From contig MU404092.1 in the NCBI GenBank assembly GCA_022695795.1, positions 186,001 to 250,000 of the forward strand: 64,000 nucleotides of DNA, given 5' to 3'. Within the stretch, counting starts at the first letter, position 1. Each line of letters begins with the position of its first letter. Of this stretch, positions 20,819-31,530 are shown piece after piece. The position numbers were made by a program, and so were the translations under genes. Source of the stretch: Biscogniauxia marginata (Eukaryota; Ascomycota; Sordariomycetes; Xylariales; Xylariaceae). The notes below the pieces were generated by a model. The model was not told the DNA's origin and did not search any database. It saw only the letters and a program-made list of their open reading frames with translations.

Positions 20819-21692
20819 TCCTTCCACCTGAAGGATGCTAAGGTTTACGACTCGAAGATAGAGATGATACCCCGTTTAAATATAAAGTGTCTACGCACAT
20901 TTATGATTGCTCTCAATTTATGATGAGTGTGAAGCGCCTTCGTTGAAGCACGATGGATGATAGATGTAGTTTCAAGTCAAAAACTTCCTAGCCGAGAGGT
21001 AATTTATGTCAAGTGACTATAAATGTTGAATAACTTTTCCGATAGAAGGCTAGTTAGCACCTGCCAAGCTACTATGTAAACTAGACACAATGATGATCTC
21101 CCAAGCGTTCACGACCATCTAAATGTCGTAGTCTCCTTAATACACACTGGCAGTTACAACACCAGCAAAGCTGTCTAGGCTTTTCTAACCCTGTCCTGTC
21201 CCAATCGTCTTCTGATTCTGCGTAAATCGAAACTGCCAAGGCCGGTTACTTACCCTCTACAGTCAGAACCATGGAACCGGCTCTTGAATAAATCGCAGCA
21301 AGCTAGTATCTTATTAGCCTATCCTCCTCCTCATCACCAGCGTAAGATATCACGAATACAATGGAGCACATCTTCTCCTATGCATTTTCATCAAGGCACA
21401 CATTGTTCCACCGAAATCCCATCAATAATACCCGCCCATCTATCATAGGCGTCGCTGGACTGTGACCTACCTACCTAAGGTTTCCCGAGCTCTCCTTCGT
21501 AAACTCCTTTCTCCCTTGAGTCTCTTGGTCCAACCATTCGTTCCATATTCCCGAAGTCACTACCATATCCTTCACCTTTTCGCTGTCCCACTTCACTTGC
21601 ATCGGCCTACCATATAAAAAAGATCCCCCCCTTATCTGCCTTCTTACTCTGGCAAACTCAGACCTTTCGAACATCAACAACTTATCGATAGA
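20819..21692. other. Intergenic, no gene seen
   Basis: 3' flank of MSK1 and promoter of the AIG2-like gene. A CCTA run lies at 21466-21480 and a CT-rich leader-like segment at 21480-21690. A TATA-like catataaaaaa occurs near 21610. Confidence 0.5.
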
Positions 21693-21986
21693 ATGTCAGC
21701 GTCGAGACCGAGACCACTTTTGATTTACGGAACCTTGTGTGCTCTCCCTCTCGTCGTGTGGGCGTTAACAGGAGAAGGATCAAATATTTCTGCCGCGTCC
21801 AGACTCATCCAACCCGCAAAAGTCTACGGCTATGCGCGATTCTCGCTACGAGATCGCGACTATCCGGCACAGGCCAAGCGTAAACCGCGGCCATTTGTAG
21901 ATGGCTACTTGCTTATGTTCGAAACAGACTCTCAGCGCAAAAAGTTAGATGGCTTTGAAGGCGAGGCGCATGAAAATAAAAAATAA
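21693..21986 (+). CDS. Truncated AIG2/gamma-glutamylcyclotransferase-like protein
   Basis: The family (AIG2-like, GGCT fold) includes enzymes that cyclise gamma-glutamyl amines; many fungal members are uncharacterised. The 97-residue product opens with the substrate-loop motif LLIYGTLCALPL at about 9-20, followed by the family pattern VYGYARFSLRDRDYPA and VDGYLLMFETDSQRKKLDGFEGEA, the last holding the conserved acidic residue region. It then ends abruptly in A-rich codons (HENKK, TAA). Family members normally continue for 40 or more residues with further beta strands. No GT donor occurs between the conserved part and the stop, so an intron is unlikely to rescue it, and I see no continuation downstream. 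It is either a pseudogene or a short derived form; the start and leader look normal. Confidence 0.6.
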   Translation: MSASRPRPLLIYGTLCALPLVVWALTGEGSNISAASRLIQPAKVYGYARFSLRDRDYPAQAKRKPRPFVDGYLLMFETDSQRKKLDGFEGEAHENKK

Positions 21987-22700
21987 ACATCAGGGTAACC
22001 TGTCACGTAAGCCAAAAAGTACCTAGGTATTTATCTAAACTTTTGTATTATATCGGGAGACTAGTAGGTAGGTGCATGGTGGTAAATGTCGCTCATGGAG
22101 GAACGCCATCTTCGGATCCTCAAACCTCTATCTAGTCTTCGAAACTTTATTCCCTACCGGTAAGGCCCCATCTATACGCAATTTATGCACCCATTTTTCG
22201 ACCTGTCCCGATTCGAATCGAAACCCCTGAATGCATCTCCCCTTCCATCTCTACCTCTTCGAAAGAGAAAAAGTTAACTCCTCGCACATGCGAGTTAATC
22301 GGGAGGTGTGTAGATCAAAGGGAGAAAAAAAAATGGAATCGAGAATGGGAAAATCTGCCGATATAAGGAAGATAGGGAAAATGAAATGATAATAACAATG
22401 AACCCGTGTGCATAGAGATATGTTGTGAAATCCCCAATGCCTTGCTTGCTTTTTGCTTTTGATTTTCGTTTGAAGTACCCCCTTTTCTTTTTTTGTTTCT
22501 TTTTTTGGTCGATTTCCTCCACAACGTAGTGGAATGAAGAATGTGATCCCGTGGCTAAACCGGTTTGGATAACTCAGTATCATTGGGTATGCTGTGTCCG
22601 TATTATATCGTACCGCCTGCCGGACTCCGGATCCGAAACACGAGGGAGGGTAAGGCAGAGCTTCACTTCTACGGAAGTTAGCCTGTCAAAAGACAGCAGC
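21987..22700. other. Intergenic between the AIG2-like gene and the F-box-like gene
   Basis: Convergent 3' flanks. It has T-rich and A-rich runs around 22320-22510 and a TAGG motif near 22065. There is no trace of the missing C-terminal part of the AIG2-like gene. Confidence 0.5.
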
Positions 22701-25458
22701 CTACCAGAAGTCATCATCGAGCGGCGATGTCTTCCGCGACGCCGCGGCTTCCAAGGCCGAAACGGTGGCGGCCCATTCTCTGTCCGCCGTGAACGGGGCG
22801 AGCAAGGTCGACTCCCCAGAAGCATCATCAACACTGTCCTCGTAGTTCGACGGCCCGCCGCCCCACATGTCCGCCATGTTGCTGTCGGCGTTGAACATGC
22901 CGTAGGGACCCCGGTTCTTGAACTGCCCGCTCTCCTGCGCCCAGCACCCGCGGTACCAGTCGAGCTCGTCTTCCCAGGAGGCGGCCGTCCGGTCCACCTT
23001 CTCGGGCACGACGAGCTGCCCGTGTCCGGCCTGCGCCAGCGCCTTCGAGGCCATATACTTGAGGCATCTGATCTGGTCCGAAATCCTGGGTGTCGTGCTG
23101 TTGTCCGGGATCCCGTTGCGCAGATCGGCCCTGAGGCCCCGAATATTCTCCTCGTAGTCGCGAATTTCGAGCTCGAGCAAGGCTGGAAATTCTTTGTCAA
23201 GTCGCCGCGCTTCTCTCATGGCGTACCGTCGTTTGGTCAACTTGTCGCCATACTTATGCTTCTTCTCGATGTACTTGATCTTGAACGCTTTATCTTCCTT
23301 CTTGTGTTCACCCTCGCCTCGCTTCTCCAAGGCCCTCGCGAACTGGTTGACCTTGCGAATCTTCTGCTCAATCTTGACTAGTTGCTTCAGAGTGAGGTCC
23401 GTCCGACCATGATGTATCGTAAAAATCTGGTTCGCAATCAAACGGCGTGCCTGGTAAAAGTTGTTCGATTGCTGGTTGAGATATGCCACCATCTGGCAGC
23501 CATGGCACATGACTTGCCCGGGCTGTCGAGCGATCATTTCCTCCTTGAAGAAATATGCGGGGAGGCAGATGCCGCAAAATGCGCACCTCTCTAGTGTCAG
23601 CTCGCCTCGGAGGAACATGAGTTTGTCGAGATCACAGAGATCCATAGATGCTCCGTTAACCGCAATAATCAAGTCCCTCCACGTCGTGGCATACATCTCC
23701 CGCAGGACTCGGCTGGAGATCACGGCTCTCTCTAGCTCAACGACTTCTTTCAACATCGTAGGGTAATTGATGTCGGCGACGGCCTTGTGGTGTCTGCCAT
23801 TCTCAATATCCCAGAGAGTCGCGATAGCCATCAAGATAGTAGGCAGAGTCCCGAACTTGAAAGGGAGCCTATCGAGATAGGCTCGGAAGGCTTTTCCGGG
23901 GGTGAGAAAATCGATTCCGCTGTCATCGCACATTCGAGAGATGCGACAAAGTCGCGCTACAACAGCTCGGCGTGTGTCAATATGGCCCTCGTCGTTCGGT
24001 ATAACGCCATACTCTCCCGTCCGGTATCGTGGGTCTTTGGCACCCCTATAGTACATAGGAGTGAAGTCTCCACGTAACTTAGGCATATCAGGCTCGCGCG
24101 TCTCGTTCACCTCGTTTAGCAAGTTGATGAATTCTTCGGTGTGCCCGAAGTGCAACAGGAAACATTGGTGGACCGAGATCGCCTCAAGCTTAGGTATGGC
24201 AAAGACGATCGCCCTCAGCGCCTTCATATCTAGCCATTCGCAGCCACGGAACATGACATGAGTGAACCCTCTAGTGTGCTCATGGATCGCACCGACTAGA
24301 GATTAGTTAGCTTCACTGTCTGTGCCAAGGGGGTTTTTTTTTTCTTTTTTTGGGGGGAGGGGGTGTTGTGACTTACGACAGCGAAACCAATTTCCAACAG
24401 ATCTCTCGAACGAAATATCTCCATACTTTCCGCCGGTATGAGTTGGAAACCCGTGAGAGTCTCTCGCGTTGTCGTCGAGAGACTCGGCCGTGGGGTAATA
24501 AAAGCTACGACCGGGGGAAACGAGAAGAAGGGGGGAATATCTCAGCTTCTCCTTCTCCTTCTTGCTCTTGTGCTCCAAGCCCCGGAAGGTCGAAGTCGCG
24601 AATTCAACATGGCACTATTTAATTATTAGCATAGAATTGCATCAAGAGGAATAAACCGATCATACGATATTGTTCTGGATGCAGGATGCACTGAACTGCG
24701 AGGTTCGGAAAAGATTCCCGAGGTCTTCCCATCTATCCCAGAGATGCCCGATAAGTAACTGGAACAGCTCAGGCGTGCTGAAGACCGCACTGAGAGCCGG
24801 AGGCTGGTCGGCCATCGGCAACTCCACGTTTTTCGGCGCGAAGTTCAATGGCCCCTGAAAGAAAATTGTTTAGTAAGATAAACTGTGAACATATACCTAT
24901 GCAAAAATAACTTACATCCATAACACACTTCGAGATCCTTGGGTAATTGACCAGGTCGAGAACTGCTTTCTCGAGACCCTCGACCGGAACATTGTGTTTA
25001 CCTTGCAGGTTGGGGTTGTTCCAGTCCTTGGGCTTGGGGTGGCGCAGAGGATTGTACTTCGCCAGCTCGAATTCGGTTTCATCATTTCGATAAATGTTCA
25101 AGCGGCGGTTCTTACCAACGAGGTTGGTGCTGAAGACGCGCAGGTGTTTATATGCCCCAGGTTCCTTGGAAGTGGGATAAACGAAAACCTTGGAGAACTC
25201 TCCAAAGCCCCAAGGGGGCCGGATGTTCTCTTCGCGAGGTAGTTCTTTGCCAGCGCCACCCTCAATAGTGGGCTCGAATGGCTCGAGGTGAAAGCATTGT
25301 TGGTCTTCCTCGCCAACCCAACGCTTCAGAAGAGGGAGGGGGTTCTTTCCAGAAGGGTAGAAATCACAAGGGAAATCCATGATGATAACTCTGTCTAGAT
25401 AAGTGCCAACTTCGTCGTAGTCGCTTACCGCGGAAGACAACCACACTGACTCTATCAT
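22701..25458 (-). CDS. F-box-like protein with CxxC zinc cluster, function unknown
   Basis: Four exons by my model: 25458-24916, 24854-24666, 24614-24377 and 24295-22701, introns 61, 51 and 81 nt, each with GTAAGT/GTATGA donors and YAG acceptors, joining into an 854-residue frame. Start is uncertain: the first ATG of the open frame is used, but MDFPCDFYP about 26 residues in is a good alternative. An F-box-like segment lies at about 200-240 (VFSTPELFQLLIGHLWDRWE, then LGNLFRTSQFS), suggesting a link to SCF ubiquitin ligases. A Cys cluster at about 561-590 (RCAFCGIC, then MCHGC) should bind zinc. A long basic, charged helical region follows (about 620-700) and a disordered tail ends in PLDDDFW. 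I do not recognise a named family; the F-box call is a weak pattern match. A poly-purine/poly-pyrimidine run lies in the third intron. Confidence 0.72.
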
Positions 25459-25860
25459 ACGTCCCCGTTAGTCGATCACACCGTTCCATCTACTCACAGA
25501 TGGTGACATAAATAAATCAAGTTTTCAAAATGAGAAAAAAGCAAATAGATGTACCCTGGGATTAGTTTCATATATGATAGAGATAGGAAGATGAGAGATG
25601 GGCAGCTTTGGTAGAGATAGCAATATATAGTGTAGCAATACAGTATTGGCAGAGACAAGCAAGACGTACCTGATATAAGGTGAAGTCTTGATGAGGAAAA
25701 GATGGTGAGTAATCTTGGGGATGGTAACCTAGTAAGAGAAATACTAAGTAGATAATGTCAGCAGTGTCATGGGTAACTTGTGTCAGGAACTGAGCCGGGA
25801 AGTGATGGATAAATGGGAGAGAGAGAGCATACAAACTCTGGAGGAAGACAGTGTGCGTTC

Positions 25861-26760
25861 TGAGTTTGGTATCCTAGTAGGTACTGGTTGGGAGTACACT
25901 GCTCCTGAGCCTGTGATATCAAAGCAAGGAATGGCTGTGGAGGAAGGTGGTTAGAAGGTGTGTGCATGTGAAGTAGTAAGGGAGAAAGAGTGCCAATCAT
26001 GAAGTGCCAGTTGGTAATGAGAAGCACCAAAGAGGTCAAGGGTGTGTTGGTTTTCGGTAAAAATTACCAGTGAATGGGCATGTGTGACCTATGAACTAGG
26101 TGCCAGGCAATCGGAGCTGCGTGTGAATAGGTTGAATAGGAAAAACAATGGGGCTGGAATGGGGGAGACAAAAGAGTTTATCTGGAAGAGTGCAGAGGTT
26201 TCAGAGATAGACAGGATGAGATCACAGTGCGTACCTCGTGAAGATAAATGGCTTGCAAGCTGAGTTCTCCAGCTGGAGCAGGGAACACACAAAGATGTGG
26301 AAGGGGAAAGGATTGCTTCCTTAATCACAAAGATGCTATTGTCAGCATTCAAACCTCAAGTTCATCAGAGGAGAAAATGTTAGTGCTGATGTGTATGTTG
26401 CGCGTGGATAAGGAGAAGAAGCGGCAAGGACAAGTTGGTTGGGTTAGGTAGAGGGACGTTGAATGGAAGGAGTGGTAACTAGGATAGTTTCCATTCTACC
26501 TGGGGCCGTTTGTGCATTGTTGAAGGAAAGGATGTGCTAATGGGCAGTTGTGTGGGTTATAAATGGGAGAAGATGAAGGGAGATGGAGAATGTGTAGTGA
26601 GCAATCCTTCTATGTTGGCTGTCAGGGTAGTCACGTGCCGTAACTCAGTGGTGTTTGTCTTGATGTGCCTGGCAAGGTAGGTGCAGTGCTTCCACAGTAA
26701 GCTCACCAAACAGATGTGAACTCACCTAGTGTGCGTCTGCCTGAGAATACAGCTAGCTGA
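25861..26760. other. CpG-depleted, purine-skewed block, possible decayed repeat
   Basis: By hand count there are about 13 CpG dinucleotides in these 900 bases. The plus strand is rich in G and A and poor in C, which would predict roughly 40. TpG and CpA remain plentiful. No long frame or domain is present. The texture differs sharply from both flanks and suggests a segment with a separate history, for example an old mobile element, but no terminal repeats or element genes were identified. Confidence 0.45.
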
Positions 26761-28928
26761 TTAGCCTGTGGTGCTATGATAGCAACTCTTGTCAACTCGA
26801 GATCGATCGTAGCAGTAGGTAAGTGCAGTGACTCCCGGGAGATTGTGTGGTCAAGAGTCAGTATTGCCGGGGAAGCGCGGCTTGCGGTGAAAGAACATCA
26901 AGGGATCAAAGATGGTTGTGATTGTGGGTGAGAACTGATGGAAGGGAGAGGGGAGTAGGTTTATATAAGGACTGGAAGGGTAGATTTCTTAAACAAGGCT
27001 ACCCAAAACCTAGTCGAACAATGTTTGCCGCCATACATCCACTTTGGTAGAATGATTGGAAAGCAGAAGCTACATTTAACGAATTTATCCCGTTGCCCCT
27101 TAGTTCCTCCTGCTAACCCGTAGCGTCAACGTGGCTCTACAGTCGTAACAATGCACTCGAGATAGCATTGGGCAAGAATTTGGTGTTGAATCTATTATCA
27201 CAATATGAACCATTCGAAACTTTGCTAGTCATTGACCTTGAGCGTCATTCTACGAGGGTGGATGACATTCTTGGCCCCCTTTACCCTCGTGGACGAGTTA
27301 ATGTCTGGTTAGTCTCTAAGGGTTGGGGTCGAAGCACTCAAAGCTACCTGGGCTCAGACCCCATCAGAATCTGAGATCGCAAGCACACACCGATGATAGC
27401 CACCCTAACCTACACAGCATGCGTTTTCCCAAGCTCCTGTGTATCCAAGAGCGTCGAATCTTAGCACCAAATCCCACGCACCGAATGCTAAGTTCAAGAT
27501 CCCAGCTGTGTGCTGGCTGTGAGTCCATTCGCGATATTCAAACTAAACCGGATCAGCGGCTCTTTAGTAGGCGTGGGCGAAGCCATCGAGCTGGGCTACC
27601 TTTCCAGTAGCGATCCCTGGGAACGATGACCAGCCCCCTTCGACGAACGGATTCTGGGTTGACTGCTATGGTAATAGGATACGAAAGTCGAAGCGGTTGA
27701 GCAGCGCAGGAGCGAGCATACAGAAAGACGATCACCGGCCAAGTCGGGAATAAACCGCCAAATCTCGACTCACGCCCAACTGAGACGGCATGCTCCGGAG
27801 CACGACGTTTCTATTAAAGTATTTTTGCTGCGCAAGTCACGAGGATAAGGGGGATACACACCATTAGGCACCACAGCTTTTAAATATGATGAGAGAGGAG
27901 AGAGGAGGGTTGTGCACATATGTGGTCTCCAGACACGATAGATAGAGATATGATCAAGAATAACTCACCCCTCTTTCTTCTTCTTTCTTTTTTTTTTCTT
28001 CTTTTTTCTACCACGAGGAACTTACATGAATATCACCAGGGAACTCTCCGTTTTAGTATCATCAAGCTATCATGCTCACCGCATCATCACACGTATGCCC
28101 ATCGCCAAACATCTCAAAGAGAGGAGAAACGAAAAAAAGAGAGCTGTCTGTTCTGTCTATCTGTCTTAGTAAGCACAGAGAGAGGTTATCGTCCAATATG
28201 TTTACCTATATCACGCAACGGGAGGAGAGTCCACGAGACCAAATGATGAATAAAGCAACTAGAGGCTATGCCTATCCTATCATATCACAGGTGGTGGCCT
28301 ATCCCCAAGGCAGTAACTTACGTACATACCTAACCTACCTACCTCTGCATACCCGGTATCGAGAGCGCCGTTTCTCCCCTCCTCCCCATCCTATCTCCCC
28401 CGCCCTTGGCTCAGCCTACATATGTACGCAAGCATACGTACCCTCTCTTCTCCCCACCCCATTTCCCTTCCCGTCCCTTGCGGTAGTAGTGGTAAATAGC
28501 GGTAGGTAATGGGGGTTCGGGCTGGCTTGGTGCGTGGCGGGCAGCGAAAACAAAGGGTCATGTGGTCGCAGTCGATCCATCTTAACTTTCCTCTTACCCC
28601 CATTTCGTCATTCCCGTCTACATTGCATATTTATTCATATATATATTTCAATATTGGACTGGCTGACCTACCGACAGGGTTAGCTGATACAACTTCGGTA
28701 AAGTATATCCGTATATAGGATATATATATTGTATAGTATGTGTGTACGTAGGTAATGTATATAAGAAAGTCCTACGCGCGGGATCGCCTCCGAAACGGGG
28801 GCTCCCCCGGGGGGTGGGGACGTAGTTACATCATGGTGAGTCGTACCCACGTGCGGATGGATGATGGGGGGAGAGGGAACGGGCGATAGGCACACTGGTA
28901 GGCCAAGTACTTCTTACATGTAAGGTCC

Positions 28929-28958
28929 ATACGTACGTATGTACGTATGTATGTACAT
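28929..28958. repeat. Alternating ACGT/GTAC run
   Basis: Tandem, partly palindromic ATACGTACGT units in the gene-free stretch. Confidence 0.8.
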
Positions 28959-29408
28959 AATAATACTCCAGCACATATATACATACATACTGTACTTACC
29001 GCTATTTGCCGCGGGCTACTTAACCAACTTGGTAGGTTAGCTACCTAGTAGCTCTACCGTACGATCGATCAATCGAACTGACTTCACGTGGGAGAGGATC
29101 ACCGAATGGGAGAATATTTACAAATGTGTTGTGCGTGTTACCGGGGAGGGGTGTCTAGGATCTGTAACTATTCTTTTCCTTTCTTGCCTCTTCCTGCTTT
29201 GGACTGGTCGCCTGCTCCATTACGTACGTATCTGTATATGGTACGTTTGAATAAATGATAAATAGATAGGCATACTCGAGGGCAAGGCAGATAGATGGAC
29301 AGACAGGTCATTCAGGCGACAGCCGAGAAGGGCCAAGAACAGCTGCGCTGCGCTGCGACTGCGACGTACTACTTGCGTGGGGTAACGAGGTACGTACGAA
29401 TGAACAGA

Positions 29409-29457
29409 TGTATGTAGATGGATGTAGATGGATGTAGATGGATGTATGTAGGTATGT
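29409..29457. repeat. Minisatellite, GATGGATGTA units
   Basis: Three exact and two partial 10-base units occur in tandem, inside the gene-free stretch. Confidence 0.85.
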
Positions 29458-31499
29458 GTAATACAATATTACATATGATTGATTTCATGACAACCTGCAG
29501 GACCGCAGCATGGGAAGGCTTCTAGTGCCCGAAAGAGGAAATAAAGCACTCGATTAAGAACACTACTATTACCTACGTAATAATATCCGGTATATTAGGT
29601 ATGTAATGGTAGTGGTAGTGGTAGTAGCAGTAGCAGTGTAGGTTTGAATACGAACGAGAGATTTATGCGCTTTGAAGGCGAGGGAGGGAAGGGCAGCGGC
29701 GCGGAGGACGGGACAGGACAAGACATAATACTCTAGAGAGATATAAGATAGAGACTATCAGGTGCATATGATTGATAAGTTTTTAGTTGAATATATATTC
29801 CTACCCCGTACGTGCACGAACTTGTGGTCTGCTCTGCGGGGTTCGACCAAGAAAATCAAGCTCCGGAGGGGAGGGGGGAGGGTTGTCGGTCAGGGGGACA
29901 GGAATGAATGCGAGGTTATGGCGTGAGATAACGAGATTGATTTTCTCTTCCCACCTCCCCTTTTGTTTGATTTCTACCTAACTCTTTACCTTGATATTTA
30001 ATTCTAAATACCATTAGCCTGTTGTGTGCTCACGCGGGAGAATTACGTCTGAGAGTTACATAGGAGGTAGGTAATTAGGGATCAATAAATAGATATACTC
30101 AAGAAATACATATAGGCCTAACCTACATAGTATGGATACTTATTTACTATCACCACCGCCACCACTACTACCACCGTCGATTAATAAGCGACCACGTTGG
30201 AATGCTACCTACATATATATACTTCATATTACGTCGTATACATACAGATACGGAGTGCATCTAGTGAGTGCATGAGCAGCAGAGGCACCTTCGACTGTTT
30301 CGTTGGTACATGTAGCTATCCGCAGGAGCAATTATGCCCTGCTGACCTTGAAGAACAATAATAAAAGAAGAAAGGAAGGATGGGGGAAAATTAGATGCAT
30401 GAACCCTTTTTGCTTTTCTTTTTCTTCTTCCTTTTGACGATTGCTGAGAGCTGTTACAAACAAATAGGAGGTGACACGAAGGGTAGTAAAGGGCACGAAA
30501 GCATGTATGCACGTATGTATGCACGATATGTACGATGGCATATGTAGGTAGGATTGATTGGGGAGGAAGGGAACTAGTTCCTCGACTATACGTATCGGGG
30601 AACGGCTGAGTGGTATGGTGTGGTGATTGCTGCAGGTTCGTTCACTGATAACCATGTCACCGCTCATCATGTGAGTGAGACCTTGATGGACTTGAGCTAC
30701 TCGAAGTACCTGCTTGGTAGATTGTCCTAGGGAGAGAGGAGGAAGGGTCAAAATGAGAAAAGGCAGATCTACGGATATCTACGCGCTAGATCAGAGGGTA
30801 TAATAGATGGCATATCTTGATGTATTTTCCGGACGCCGAAGAAAGAGATGGCCGGCGATGAACATGTGAAGTGTCGCTGGGCAATCAATTATCGTTCGTA
30901 TCGAATATCCAAGGCCGGAGATTTTCGCTTGAGCGGCTAACGGGGTTCCTTCGGCAGGCCTGAGCAAAGAGGTAGCAGGCATTATGGCCTGCTTATTCTG
31001 TCCTGTACAAAATATAGTACCGGGTATCTATGCCCCTGTTGAAGGTTGCGCTACTTGCCGGAGGCGGTATGGAAAGGCTTGAACTTATATAGCGTGCAAG
31101 GCCATCTTCCTAGTGGCCAGTGACTCTCATTGTTCATCGTGAATTTACTTGCCCATTGTTGTTCTCCAGAGTGAAGCTTCGAAATGTATGCATGTACGTA
31201 ACTCAGTTTGTTGGTCCTCGTATGTTTGGCATACTCGGCAGTGGGTCAAAATGGTAGGGCGGTGGTGGAACCCCTGTCCTTGGGTGACACTCAAACGGAA
31301 CATCACTTCTTCTCTAGTTTTGGCCTTTAGCTATAAGTTGTCTGAACTTATGCGCCGCAGACGGGGAACAAGTATTTGGGGGGAGAAATTGCATGTTCAG
31401 GAGGGGAGGGTCACCGACATTTCAAGGGACACGCATGATAAGCCTCAACAGCACGACAATGCGCTCGAGGCCCTGCCAGGTTTGCAATCCGATGTAATT

Positions 31500-31530
31500 A
31501 AAAAAGAAAAAGAAAAAGAAAAAGAAAAGA
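31500..31530. repeat. (AAAAAG)n microsatellite
   Basis: Five tandem A-rich hexamers occur in the gene-free stretch. Confidence 0.85.

Noticed and set aside
22551..23381. 276-codon open frame on the plus strand
   Set aside because: Antisense shadow of the last exon of the F-box-like gene, whose minus-strand frame is longer, spliced consistently and protein-like.
30261..30751. 139-codon minus-strand frame in the gene desert considered as a gene
   Set aside because: Low-complexity Lys/Glu and Leu runs from simple sequence, no domain and no splice partners.
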